Shown here one piece after another: positions 1 through 10,775 of a stretch of 64,000 nucleotides of DNA (positions are counted from its first letter, which is position 1; every line of letters starts with the position of its first letter). Below the pieces are notes generated by a model that worked only from the letters and a program-made list of their open reading frames with translations, searched no databases and was not told the DNA's origin. A program made the translations under genes and the position numbers. This DNA is from Linanthus parryae (Eukaryota; Streptophyta; Magnoliopsida; Ericales; Polemoniaceae): contig JALGPY010000002.1 in the NCBI GenBank assembly GCA_023055425.1, positions 115,952,088 to 116,016,087 on the forward strand, written 5' to 3'.

Positions 1-347
1 CTAGGTGATTTGAGTAGCAAAACGACACAATAACATGTTCAGTGCTAATTATTAAAAAGTATGTGCGTAAAAAAATGAGGTACATTAAAGTTGAAGGCAG
101 TACATTTTTTTCAGGCGGTGGCAGACTAAAAGTCTAAAAAGTTCCTCTACCCAAACTTTTTTTCCTATCACTTTTTACTCTCGAGACTTTTAGCTACTGG
201 AGCTATAAGCCACTAAACAGTCATGCACCAAACATGACTTTTAGCTCCTGCTGGGCTTCAGTCCAAATGTTGTAGGCTTAAGAAAACTCTACAACATGAT
301 CAAGAGATTAACAAGTTCAAGCATCTTTTGCTACTCAAGTCACCTAG
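1..347. mobile_element. MITE-like element with about 21-bp terminal inverted repeats
   Basis: The first 21 bases of the window (beginning CTAGGTGATTTGAG) are repeated as the reverse complement at 327-347 with one mismatch. The interior is non-coding and AT-rich with several 'gacttttag' type internal repeats. Size and structure fit a short non-autonomous DNA transposon. The true left end and any target duplication could lie just outside the window, so the superfamily is not assigned. Confidence 0.6.
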
Positions 348-489
348 AAGTTGCCTGAAAAGTCAAGCAGGACGGATAAAATGGAGTGAAGCAAGTAATT
401 AGTATCAATTTTTGAGTCACAGAATGCAGCCTTGGGAGCGTGTTACTAAAAGGAGATTAAGGTATGAGATAACAGTTTCAGAAAATTAT

Positions 490-1260
490 TTCGGTTCTAT
501 GTTGGGACATGTATGAGGACCAGTTACTACTACTACGAGGAGAGAAGAAAATTCCCGATAAAAAGGTAAACTCCAAGGATCAGCGTTGGATCCCTACATG
601 TTCACTTCGTAATGGATGACGTTACTGGGAGTATCCAAGATCAGATCCTGTTGTGCATGTTATTTGCAGATGATATAGTTTTTATTGATGAGACAAGGAC
701 CGGGCTAAATGGTAGGTTAGAGTTATGGAGGGAAATTCTCCACATTAGCTTTCTTGGCACTCGATCATTGTGTGACTGACAAGAAGTGGGCTGAAGGATT
801 AGTGGGATGAAGACAGAGTATATGGATAGTAACTTTACGATCATATGACAGTAGGAGAAGAGACAATAACTATCCATGGCAAGAGGTGCCGAAGTAGAAT
901 AATTTTAGATATTTTGGTCCAGTTTTATGTAATGATGGAGAGATAGACAATGATGTTACCCATGGGATACGGTTGTGACTTGTGAGGAATGAAGTGGAAG
1001 AGCCTGTCAAGAGTTTTTATAACCACAGGATCCCGCGTAGGTTGGAGGGTAAATATTATAGGACTGCTGTAAAACCCACTTTGATGTATGGGATGAACTA
1101 TTGGCTGATAGAAAAGAAATGTAATATAAAAAAATGAGTGTAGCAGAAATGAGAATGCTAAGGTGGATTTGTGGCGTAAATAGGAAGATATGATTTGCAA
1201 TGACACCGAATTTAGACATTGCCCCGATAAACGACAACACAAGACATAATTGTTTGAGGT
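490..1260 (+). pseudogene. Decayed LINE-type reverse transcriptase relic
   Basis: Reading + strand frames from about 580 gives a degraded 'QGSAL..PYLF' stretch, then MLFADDIVFIDETR near 655-695, which is the RT active-site block (FADD) of a plant non-LTR element. After several stops and frame changes come pieces equivalent to 'YLGSV..DGEID.DV..RI' (about 910-970) and 'GKYYRTAVKPTLMYG' (about 1048-1092), the part of these elements after the catalytic domain. There is no open frame longer than about 50 codons in the sense direction, so it is dead. It lies upstream of the first visible exon of the oxidoreductase gene, presumably in an intron of that gene. Confidence 0.8.
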
Positions 1261-1558
1261 GGAGGAGTAGCCGATCCCAGTTTAACGAGGGAAATACTTT
1301 TTGTTGTTATTCACGCTGACAACAGAGTGAAAATAACGACGGAAGAACAAAAGAATGAGTAGTTGAAAAAGAAATAAAGGGTCTTAATGTACTTCTCCCC
1401 CTGGGAATCCTTGTTCCAACGTCTAGAAGACAACCCTGTGCCATATCAATCCCAATGAGAAACAAAACTATCATGAAGCAACATAGATTCTTAAATATGT
1501 TTTCCTCTTCGAGTAAATTCTATTTGAACTTATGCTGCTTAGTATTGAAAAATTGAAG

Positions 1559-4500
1559 GTACCGAGTACCTGATGCATGTGATCTAGTCGCCGCTGGTGC
1601 AGTACCTGTTGCATACGGTACATCTCACGTAGCCCTGGTTCATAGAGCTAATCTGAGCTCTGGTCAGGTATCAGTCACAGCTCTTCTGAATAGCTAGTGT
1701 TTCTACCTTCACTTGCACTAGTAGGTAACAGTCAAAACATCAGGTGTTGCTGGTACTTGGGGCAGCTGGTGGCGTTGGACTTTCAGCTGTTCAAATTGGA
1801 AAGATAATTGGCGCCACTGTTATAGCTGTCGCCAGGTACTCGAACAATTTTACCCCTCTCCATTACATGTTTATTTGCCTCTTTACACTCCTCTGGGTTC
1901 TAAAAATAGCAAGACTCACATGATATAACTGACCTTGTTAATGATTCTCATTTCAGAGGTGCAGAAAAGGTGCAGTTCTTGAAATCTCTGGGTGTTGATC
2001 ATGTTGTTGACTTGAGCAAAGGAAATATGACCGAAAGTATCAAGGGGTTTCTAAAGGAAAGAAAGCTCAGGGGGGTTGATGTCTTGTATGACCCGGTCGG
2101 GGGCAAACTTACGAAGGAAGCATTGAAGCTATTGAAATGGGGTGCACAAATTTTGGTCATAGGGTTTGCTAGTGGAGAGGTCCCTCTGATCCCTGTGAAT
2201 ATTGCCCTCGTTAAGGTATCTCGAGATTCTTCTGAGTTTACATATCATCCAACATCTTCTCTATCTAGGGTATACAGACAAAAAAGTATATGGGGACATT
2301 AGTGAAAATCCAAACTGAGTTACTTGGACAGCAGTCGTTGCCAGTGAACGTAGATGATAAATAATCTCACCTAGAGTTGTTGCCAGTGAACGTAAATGAC
2401 AAATAATCTCAGTCACACAGGTTTCTACTTAACTTGTGTACAAGGCTGCATTTTCTTTTTTACTTCCCCCCTTTTTATCCACAGTGCCATTGTAGTAACA
2501 TGTCTTATCCGTCTGTTATTATTTATTTAACTTGATCTCCCGCCTGGGAGTCTCCTTTACACTCTGACTCCTGGTAATCAAACAGATAGTGGAGAAAGAA
2601 ATAAAAGTAGTTCAGTAGTCATGGTTGAAGTAAGCTAAGCCATTTAAGATTTTTTTTTTTTTTTTTTTTAAATTCCCACTACCTTTAGGACGAGTCTAAT
2701 GATAAACCAAAGTACTTCGTAAGTTAACTGGTTTCCTGATGCATAAAATTTCCCTATACAGTCCTCTATCCCTGAAAGATCTTTTAATAGCCACTGTCAC
2801 GTAGTACTTGTGAAGATTCTCTTCTAGGTGATGCACTACAGCAGTGTTTTTTGCTGAAAGAACCAAACTGAACAAAATCTGCACCAGAAATCATTTTAGT
2901 ATCATATTCTAAGAAAAGACTAGTCCTTCGCTTACTTAGCTTGTTGGAGGCAAAACCTCCCTCAACCACCTTATTAACTATCCTGCTCAGAGCTCTAGGA
3001 CTATGATAATAGGCACTGGATAAAAATTATCACCATACCTCATGCCACTAGAAGGATGGAAAATATGTTCCATTAACAAGAATGGACAAAAACGACACTG
3101 CAATACAAAAGATAGTCCAGTCATTGCATAAATAAAATGCAGGCACTGTAACTCGATTTCCTAAACATAAATAAATAACATGCAGGCACTGTAACTCAAT
3201 TTCCTAAACATAAATAAAAAAAAGATCGATTAACCTGATCATCAGATTTCTTCATATTGCTTAAAAGGCACACCTGACTTTAACTACCAATAATTATAAA
3301 TAAAGGCACACCTGTCCCACTTTCATCCCTATGTATGAACACATCATTTGCTACAAACACTAGATTCAAGGGTCATCTGCCAGAGAAGCATACCGGGAAT
3401 GACAACTAAAGCTAGGCAACAACTTTCTCAAATGCATAAAATGCCCCAGAACTATCTGATCCCACCTGTGTAATAACAGCTACTGAATTTCTTTATTACT
3501 GCTCTTAAACCCCCTCTCATAAGCTCGCATAAGACGCTTCTTCTATGTATGATGGCCACCCAAATCCAACTGCATAAATTACTCAGACGTCTTATATCTT
3601 GCTTTTAGCTTATAGGTCCTGAATCCTGACAGTGCTGAACTATCACCAACTGATACTCGTTTCTGTGGTTTATTGTATGACTGTACAAACTTCTTTTTAA
3701 TCTGTTCTCTTTATTTGTTTATATACTTTAATATTTGGCGAGTTTCTATACGAAACAAAAGTGAAAGAAGATATTGAAAGAGAAATTAGAATCCAAGGGG
3801 TTGCGGATTAGTAGGGCAAAGACAGAGTACATGGGATATGACTCCAGTGATATTAGAAATGTCAGTGTAAATGGACAATCGATGGACAAGTGGTGCCAAA
3901 GAAGGATCAACTTAGGTATCTTGGTTTAATTATTCATAATTACACAGTGATGGATGTCATGGATAGGCCATAGGATAAGGTCAGGGTGATGAAGTGGAGG
4001 AGTGCATCTGAGGTATTGCATGAGCCTTAGGGTCTCATCTAGGCTGCAAGGTAAATTCTGCAGGACTGTTGTAGATACGTAATAATGTACAAATTGAGTG
4101 TTGATGATTAAAGAAAAAACAACAAAAATGTATCTTGCAGAAATGAGAGTGGAAGGATGGACGAGTGGTCTTGCTAGGAAGGTTAGGTTATAATATGTTG
4201 TGACAGGAAGAACCTAGAAGCTGAACAAATGGGAGGAAGGATGCGCGAAATTGTTTATGGTGGTTTGCTATTGTGTATGGTAGGCACTTGGATGCACCGA
4301 TTAGGAGAGCTATTCCATTCAGTTTGAGTGAGGGGGATGATGTAAGTGGAGTCATGGACACCTAAGTGAACTTGGGTAAAGACAGTGACACAATGTTCAA
4401 TCAAGTTCAACTAAGTAGCGAGTGGCCTGGGGAAGGAGGTGCTGGAGGGCATGGATCAATGTACATAAACCCAGTGAAGGTAGGAAAAGGATTATTGAGT

Positions 4501-7500
4501 TGAGTTGAGATGTTTTGGCTAGTTTCAGCCAACCAAATTACTTCACTTCATCTCCTTCTCGCCCGCAGTCTATTTAGTCTTGGAAGTTTTTAGAGTGGTG
4601 TGGTTGATGCATAGATCTCACTCTATCATGTTATCTAGAACATGGAAGGTTCCACTTCCACTGAGTGCAACTGGAAAGCGTTACCAGACATGCTACATAT
4701 CTGGTACATTGAGGTTCTCTATATAAGAAGTAAAAATATGGAGTGTGGTTCAATTGATCAACTGATTTTTGTGATCGTTTCTGGTATTTTTATTTTTATG
4801 TTTGATCAGGGGAGAAATCTTCTTTTCCTGTAAAATAGCTCTATGCTTGAGGGGAAAAAAGAGCCAAAAAAATGAGATCGCAAATTTCACAGATCTTTGT
4901 GTATGTACAATCCACTAGGATGTGGATAAGCTGTCGTAGTTCTTCTAATAGTGGTCTTCTTTGTGCACATTTCCGCTTTCTGTGTATCTTGCGCGTACAG
5001 CTCTGTGCGTGCAGAGGAATTCTCATGACAGTTCAACTACATTTTAGTGGTGCTAACAGGCATGGTATTCTATACTGTCCTGCATTATCATGCACATGGT
5101 CAATGGTTTGAGATCCTGAAGTGCAGTTCGCCAGTCTGACTGAAAGGGTCGGCCAATTGGGCTGAATGTATTAGTATAAATTGGGGTAGAAGTTAGCTTT
5201 TCAGTCTTGAATCTAGTCCGTGTAGATGGAACTCATAATGGTGAAGATTGCTTTTGTATCTTAAGTAGTAATGTGAATGTTTAGCAATTTGTGGGTTTTA
5301 GTACTATTTTAAATCTTAGGTTTATGTTAGAATCTCTGATTTAAAAAAAAAAAAAAAAAAAAACAGAATTATTGAGTTGGATTAGTCATTGTGGAGACTT
5401 GTATACCAATAAGTACGTTTCTGATGTCTTTTTTATATTGTTATGCAGAACTGGACAATTCATGGACTGTATTGGGGAAGCTATAGAATACACCGGCCAG
5501 CTGTACTGGAAGATTCTTTGAAGGAGCTACTATCTTGGCTGGCAAGAGGCTTAATCACCATCAACATTTCACATTCTTACCGCCTTTCAGAGGTTAGGAG
5601 CTTCGAATAAAGATCTTATTATTGATTTATAAAAGGGTAGTGATAATTACAGAAGAAGAAATTTTAATTACAGCACAATTTTTGTCAAGATACTAGAATA
5701 CCCACTCTTTACTTTCTTTCATCTGCTCCCCTTTCAATCTCTCCTCTTCCAGCCAAATAACAGAGGGAGATGAAGGCCGTCGCCACCACTAATCAACCAC
5801 TACCGTGAAGATCATTGTCGCCATAATCTTAACTACAAATCAAATTAACCCAAATTCTTCCTCAACCTCTATGCCCATTGCAACCCATCACAGACACACA
5901 TCATCCCATCAGCCATCGTCACGATCTTCACCAATATAGCCCACAGCTGCCACCGTACTAACGATTGTGCTGCTCTCACGCAGAAGCCAGCCTGCCACAA
6001 CCTAATCTAGACAAAAAGAACTGAAATTCAAGTCCTAAACCGATAACTTAGAGAGAGAGGGAACCACAAATCAAACCCAAATACCGAATTTCAATCCCCA
6101 TATCTTATACATTCGAAACTCGAAATTGGAACCTCACAGAAACTATAAAAGAAAACAGATCCGGAGACAATGAAGTTCCTCCTAAAGCAAACCAATCTTC
6201 AGGCATCTCCAACCCAAACCAATTTCGCTAATCAAATCTAGAAGAAGAACGAAGAAAGTGATATAGAGATAGGAAACCTGAATCACTAGTTCTTTTACCC
6301 CGGATTAGCCAAATTCAGATGGAAAGAGAGAGACAGAGACAAGAACAAAGTCAGAGTTATATTACACAGAACTCTAACAACGACGAGGGTATAATTCTCA
6401 TTCTGTAATACATTGTGCTGCAAGTCATGGTGGCAGCGGGCCGGGCCGGGCCGGGCCGTGCCTAAACCCGGCCGTGCCTAGCCCCCCCGGTCCGTGCGCG
6501 GGTCGTGCCAAGAGTAGTACCGGGCCGGGCCGGGCCGTGCTCGACGGATGAGTAAACATGACCCGCGGCGTGCACGGGTCACTTGCACGCCTTGACCCGT
6601 GCTGCGGCGGGTCAGGGGTATTTATTTTTTTTTTTGTTTTGTTTTATGTTGTAACGGTTAACTTTTCAAATTCAAAAAAAAATAAACATTAAAAAGTAAG
6701 AAGAAAACTAAACATTTAATAACAATTTATTAAAATGGTAATAATACCTTAACTTTTGAATTTTGGTCTTACAATTGTTAGAAATAATGCATCACTATAG
6801 TTATGGTACATCCCAACTAGGTTGGCACCTACCTAACTATCTATCATTTGCATTTTTTTTCTAAACTATACATGTAGAAAAAATTAAGAAAAATGTCTAT
6901 TGTTTATTTATTCTAAAATAACTTCATTCGTCGTCGTCGATGTCTTCGTAAATAATACCATCCACTTCGTCTATTGTCTTTCCCTCGGCATCGGCTTGGA
7001 ATATTGCATTAGTGAGCTCGTCCTCCTTGCGAATATCTTGTGTTCTCATCTTCGCATCGTCCCAATCCTTGGTGAGAATTAGCACCTCCAACATCTCCGG
7101 CGTCAATCTTGAACGCTTCTTTGATAATACTCTTTCACCTGAACTAAAAGCCGACTCGGACGGGCTACTTGAAACAGGAGGGGTTAGTACATCACGTGCT
7201 AGTATTGATAAAACCGGGTAGCTTTCGGCATTTTTTTTCCACCATTTTAATACATCTAATTCGTTAATATTTGGAATATCATAAGTATGCTTAGTGTTTA
7301 AATATCTTTCCAATTCGGATACACTAGGGTCATAAGAACTAGAACAATCCGTAAATGTGGCAAAATCAAATATTGGATCAAGAAAATTACTTTGAGAAGT
7401 AGATGGATGCACATTTTGAGGTTGTATTTCTCCATGTATTGAAACATATTTGTCAAATTTCCTTCTTAATTCACTAGAAACCTCATCAATTGTTGGCTTT

Positions 7501-10018
7501 GGATAATCCTCACCCATGTTATGCGCTATTTGATTAAGCGCTTTTTCTACCGCTTGAAGTTTTTGGCGTGGATCAAGAACCGCGGCTAAACAAAAAATCA
7601 TTGGAATTTTCTTGAAATATTTCATATATTTAGCATGCATATTAATTACGGCCTCTTTTAATTGCTCGTGAAGCCTACAAGCATCTATAATGCTACTCAT
7701 TTTCATCAATTGAATTAGTGCCCAATTAGTTGTAGTATAATAAATGCCCGACATTTGGTTTGTAGCATCGTAAAAAGGTCGTAACATTTTCATCAACTCT
7801 CTAGCACTTTTCCAATCACTCATAGTAAGTTCAACGTCGCGAGCATCATCTCTAATAAACCTCGTTATAACGTTTTCATAACCTTCACAACCTCTAATCA
7901 TCAAATAAGTACCATTCCACCTACTTGGACAATCCACACTAAATTTCCTAATTTTTTTGTTAGCAAGTTCACATGCTTCTTCAAATTTCTTTAGTCTTTG
8001 GCTACTACTAGAAATATACAAAAGTGCGTTACGAATATTTTCAATACTTGAGCCTAGAGTTTTCAAACCATCCTTCACAATCAAGTTAATAATATGACAA
8101 AAACATTTCATGTGATGAAGTCGTTCGCCGTTATATGGAATTAAATTATCTCTCAAAAGAGGTATACATGCATTGTTTGCCGATGCGTTGTCAAAAGTAA
8201 TACCCATAATTCGGTTTGAAATTCCGTATTCAATAGAAATATCATATATGCTATCACTAATATTTTTTGCGTTATGTGGATACTCTATTTGTCGAAATGC
8301 AATAATTCGTTTTTGAAGAATCCAATCATCATCCACAAAGTGCGCGGTAACACAAATAAAACCACGATTAGTTCTACTAGTCCACAAATCGGATGTGCAT
8401 GAAATAGAGTAATTATTAGATTTAAAAAGTTCTAAAATTTCGGTTTTGTAGCATTTAAAATTTTTTATAATGTCGGCTCTAGTAGTGTTACGACTAACCA
8501 TTGTAAAAGATGGATTAAAAGCGTTTTGAATCATTCTTTCAAATCTAACGTTAGAAGCGGTGTTTATAGGCAACTCACTAGTGGCTATCCATAATGCAAT
8601 TTCGTGTCTAGCTCTAACATGCGTATATTGGAATTTTTGGCCAAAATTTAATTGTGATTGTGTACTACTACCCACATTCAAATTTGGGTCACTAAGTTTA
8701 TGTTTAGTAACTAAATGTCTTCTACAACTACCGGTTCCATCTTTACTTTTAGTATAATGGCGATCGCAAAGGTTACAACATATTCTTTCGGAAAGTTTAC
8801 CTTCAAACATCATAGTTTTAATCGTCATGTGATGCCAAATATAAGAAGTTAGTTTACCCGTAGTGCCCGAACCCCTATTTTTTTTCCTAGGTCTATTAAT
8901 ATCATCGTTTGTTCTAGCCGTTGGCATACTTTGATCTAAATCATCTACATTTATAACATTATCTTCGCTATCAATTTGATTACCATGAGAAGTAGTATTT
9001 TCTTCATAAACAAAATCCTCTAGAGGATTCTCAAATTGCTCATTAAAAGTACGATTATTAGACATTGTAAAAAATTAAAGCTTACTAAAACTACAACAAA
9101 AAAATAAGTGCTAAAAATTAAAACTTACAAACTTTTCCGACGATGTTGCACGATCGGAATAGCTTGTAGCCGTGGGAATGGAAGTGGAAGATGAGATGAA
9201 GCCGACAATGTAATCTTCAAAAACCGCCAATTAGGATTATTGCAACACTTTGAGAGAGCTTTGTGGAAGACTAGAAGATGAGATGAAGTTTTGTGGGAAT
9301 GAGATGAAAAAATTCATAGTAGTGTAGTGGTATTTATAGGAGGATTAATTCTTCATCTTTCCGTTTTTACCCCTAAAACTAGCCGTTATATGGCTGTTGG
9401 GAGGGGCAAAATAGTCCTTTGTGAGACAAATACTCAGATTTCCACTTATACCCCTCCAACTAGCCGTTTTTTTTCAAAAAAAGGGGTCAAAACAGACTTT
9501 TTCAAACAACTAGCCGTTGATGAAGAAAAAAAAAAAAATAACAGGTGGTGCACGGGCCGACCCGTGCTGCACGTGCCGGGTCAGACCCGCGCGGGTCACC
9601 AGCAGAGCGGGCCGGTCCGTGCACGGGTCATCTACTTCCGAAATCTGAACCGGGGGTGCACGGGCCAAGGCACGGCCGGAGGCGGGGCGTGCTCGGGTCA
9701 CGTCCGTACCGGTCCGTGCCCGGGCCGTGCGCACCACCGGGCTGGGGCGGGTACGTGCAAAACCGACCCGCGGGCCGTACCCGCTGCCACCATGAGCTGC
9801 AAGTATAAAATTATATGATGTAATTATCAGCACCCTTTATAAAACCACTCTTTTCTGCCTGGTAAATGTAGCGTTTTGGATCCTGATGTATATTCTAATC
9901 ACTTGTTTGTCAATAGGCCGACCTTGCGTTTTCTGCTATGAAGGAGAGGAAAGTGATAAGGAAGGTGTTGATTACTTTCGATGATGTTGAAGGCAGAAGT
10001 TCAAGATCTAAGCTATAG
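1559..10018 (+). CDS. NAD(P)H:quinone oxidoreductase-like protein (zinc-type MDR family), 3' five exons
   Basis: Five exons with GT-AG borders and matching phases: about 1559/1572-1667, 1744-1835, 1957-2215, 5449-5592 and 9917-10018 (stop TAG). They encode about 230 residues, the C-terminal two-thirds of a roughly 350-residue medium-chain reductase. Exon 2 carries the Rossmann nucleotide-binding motif (LGAAGGVG); exon 3 has GVDVLYDPVGGKL and GAQILVIGFASGE; exon 4 has GLYWGSYR. These blocks match plant quinone oxidoreductase-like proteins such as Arabidopsis At3g56460. The family reduces quinones with NADPH; the catalytic zinc residues of alcohol dehydrogenases are not expected. N-terminal exons are not in 1-1558 and should lie left of the window. 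Introns 3 and 4 are 3.2 and 4.3 kb, swollen by transposons. Every visible exon is open, so the gene may work; the exact start of the first visible exon is uncertain. Confidence 0.87.
2337..2412. repeat. Tandem duplication, 42-bp period
   Basis: The block beginning GTTGCCAGTGAACGT at 2337 recurs at 2379 with three or so differences, followed by the same AAATAATCTCA end. It lies at the start of intron 3 and has no coding role that I can see. Confidence 0.7.
3138..3218. repeat. Tandem duplication, 43-bp period
   Basis: TGCAGGCACTGTAACTC at 3138 recurs at 3181; the two copies differ at about one position over the first 38 bases. It is intronic. Confidence 0.75.
3760..4300 (+). pseudogene. Second decayed LINE-type RT relic in intron 3
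   Basis: Broken + strand reading gives fragments parallel to those at 850-1200: 'LRYLGLIIHN' near 3910-3940, 'KVRVMKWRSASEVLHE' near 3977-4030, and a degraded equivalent of 'RTVVR..MYK' near 4060-4100. This is the post-catalytic part of the same sort of plant LINE. It has stops and frameshifts throughout, and no RT active-site block or poly(A) tail is visible. Confidence 0.65.
5593..6416. other. Intron 4 sequence left of the hAT element
   Basis: No open frame of note. From about 5640 to 6400 the sequence is C/A-rich with CT-rich stretches. On the - strand it resembles a plant promoter plus 5' UTR (CT-rich leader around 6300-6350), but I cannot assign it to a gene or element. Confidence 0.4.
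6425..6620. repeat. hAT left end: TIR plus GC-rich subterminal repeats
   Basis: After the 16-bp TIR, tandem CCGGG/GGGCC units run to about 6460, then scattered CCGTGC, ACCCG and CGGGTC motifs in both orientations to about 6620. Related motifs crowd the right end, as expected of subterminal transposase-binding sites. Confidence 0.7.
6924..9065 (-). CDS. hAT transposase (BED zinc finger, RICESLEEPER/Ac type)
   Basis: One uninterrupted 713-codon frame, ATG at 9063-9065, stop at 6924-6926. The N-terminus is acidic and polar (about 1-65). A BED-type zinc finger follows at about 70-122, with C97 and C100 and H117 and H122 as likely zinc ligands. The central RNase H-like catalytic fold includes SCTSDLWTS and ITFDNASANNA blocks, each with an acidic residue expected in hAT active sites. 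The C-terminal hAT dimerisation domain is at about 584-668 (DVLKWWKKN, SSSPSESAFSSG). It ends in an acidic tail. Length is typical of plant Ac/RICESLEEPER-like transposases. The product should act in the nucleus, bind the element's ends and cut them out. A domesticated host gene is an alternative, but the perfect TIRs and target duplication argue for a plain transposon. Confidence 0.95.
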   Translation of the reverse strand: MSNNRTFNEQFENPLEDFVYEENTTSHGNQIDSEDNVINVDDLDQSMPTARTNDDINRPRKKNRGSGTTGKLTSYIWHHMTIKTMMFEGKLSERICCNLCDRHYTKSKDGTGSCRRHLVTKHKLSDPNLNVGSSTQSQLNFGQKFQYTHVRARHEIALWIATSELPINTASNVRFERMIQNAFNPSFTMVSRNTTRADIIKNFKCYKTEILELFKSNNYSISCTSDLWTSRTNRGFICVTAHFVDDDWILQKRIIAFRQIEYPHNAKNISDSIYDISIEYGISNRIMGITFDNASANNACIPLLRDNLIPYNGERLHHMKCFCHIINLIVKDGLKTLGSSIENIRNALLYISSSSQRLKKFEEACELANKKIRKFSVDCPSRWNGTYLMIRGCEGYENVITRFIRDDARDVELTMSDWKSARELMKMLRPFYDATNQMSGIYYTTTNWALIQLMKMSSIIDACRLHEQLKEAVINMHAKYMKYFKKIPMIFCLAAVLDPRQKLQAVEKALNQIAHNMGEDYPKPTIDEVSSELRRKFDKYVSIHGEIQPQNVHPSTSQSNFLDPIFDFATFTDCSSSYDPSVSELERYLNTKHTYDIPNINELDVLKWWKKNAESYPVLSILARDVLTPPVSSSPSESAFSSGERVLSKKRSRLTPEMLEVLILTKDWDDAKMRTQDIRKEDELTNAIFQADAEGKTIDEVDGIIYEDIDDDE
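9545..9795. repeat. hAT right end: GC-rich subterminal repeats plus TIR
   Basis: About 230 bp dense in GTGCACGGG, GACCCG, GGCCGTG and CGGGTC motifs, closing with the TIR at 9780-9795. The overlapping small open frames on both strands are by-products of the GC-rich repeats, not genes. Confidence 0.7.
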
Positions 10019-10396
10019 TTCCGTTTGAAATTTAGAAAGTCCCAAAATGAGAGGACTGCTTCCTCAACATTTCATGTTGATAGGATCTCTATTCTATCAA
10101 CAGGTATCAAATAAATGCTCATTATCTTGAACAAGAAATAATGTATCCCTTAATGCGTGTTGTTTTTTTGGGTTAGGAGCCTTGGTCGTACCAAACAACT
10201 GAAATAATATCTACCTTGATGTTCCGCCAATGCATGTTGAATATATAGATTGTATACTACTAACATGTTGAATATATAGATTGTATATTACTGGTATATA
10301 ATATCGGCATACCTGATGGAATACTGTTTCTAAAAATCATTTAGGTGCCTTCCTCAATCATCATTTCTTTAATCTTTGTAATAACGTGCATGTAAA

Positions 10397-10775
10397 AGTA
10401 TGAATTTTTCAGTGTATATCTAATCTGACAGTTGTTCCCAATCATTTTCTTTAATTTTTCACACCAACCTCCGCAGTTTACTATTCCGTGACACTTATCC
10501 TAAAATCGATAAAGCCGTTGATAAATTGGACAGAACAAAGTCACGTGACCAAAGTGAGAAATTACCAATAAGTCCATCATGTGTTGGTCATGTGGCTTTG
10601 TTCCGTCAAAGATTTTAACGGCGTTACCGTTTTAGGTTAAGGGTTGGTGTGGAAAGTTGAAAGTGCAGAGAGTTTTGTGTCACAAATATAATAGTGCATG
10701 TAGGTTTTATATCAATAATGTGAAACGTATTTTTTTCCAGTATATATGTAATCCACAGTTGCCCCCAACTATTAG
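10397..10775. repeat. Imperfect foldback element (MITE-like hairpin) with flanking direct repeats
   Basis: GAACAAAGTCACGTGACCAA near 10533 is mirrored by its complement near 10586-10606, and pairing continues outward: AAAGCCGTT against AACGGCGTT, TCACACCAACC against GGTTGGTGTGG. The hairpin spans about 10465-10660. A direct repeat of about 45 bp (TTTTTCAGTGTATATCTAAT type near 10407, TTTTTCCAGTATATATGTAA type near 10732) flanks it. It sits just downstream of the oxidoreductase stop codon. No coding capacity. Confidence 0.6.

Larger units (their letters stand above)
2216..5448 (+). other. Intron 3 of the oxidoreductase gene
   Basis: 3233 bp between donor GTATCT at 2216 and acceptor TGCAG ending at 5448. 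It holds two short tandem duplications, a T-run near 2650-2668, an A-run near 5342-5362 and a LINE-type relic (about 3760-4300). The remaining sequence (2420-3130, 4300-5440) shows no coding frame, TIR pair or LTR that I can recognise. Confidence 0.75.
6425..9795 (-). mobile_element. Complete hAT transposon in intron 4 of the oxidoreductase gene
   Basis: A 3371-bp element with perfect 16-bp TIRs: TCATGGTGGCAGCGGG at 6425-6440 and its exact complement at 9780-9795. It is flanked by a perfect 8-bp target duplication GCTGCAAG at 6417-6424 and 9796-9803. The 8-bp duplication is the hAT signature and the single large ORF on the - strand is a hAT transposase. About 200 bp at each end is extremely GC-rich with many GGGCCG and CACGGGTC-type motifs, unlike the AT-rich interior; these are likely subterminal transposase-binding repeats. 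Both ends, both duplication copies and the ORF are intact, so this copy could be autonomous and young. Confidence 0.95.

Noticed and set aside
1..1558. N-terminal exons of the oxidoreductase gene.
   Set aside because: I looked for the GroES-like N-terminal part and found no frame with it; most of this stretch is MITE and LINE relic.
9327..9833. 163- and 107-codon frames with Gly/Arg/Pro-rich sequence.
   Set aside because: They cover the GC-rich hAT end repeats on both strands.
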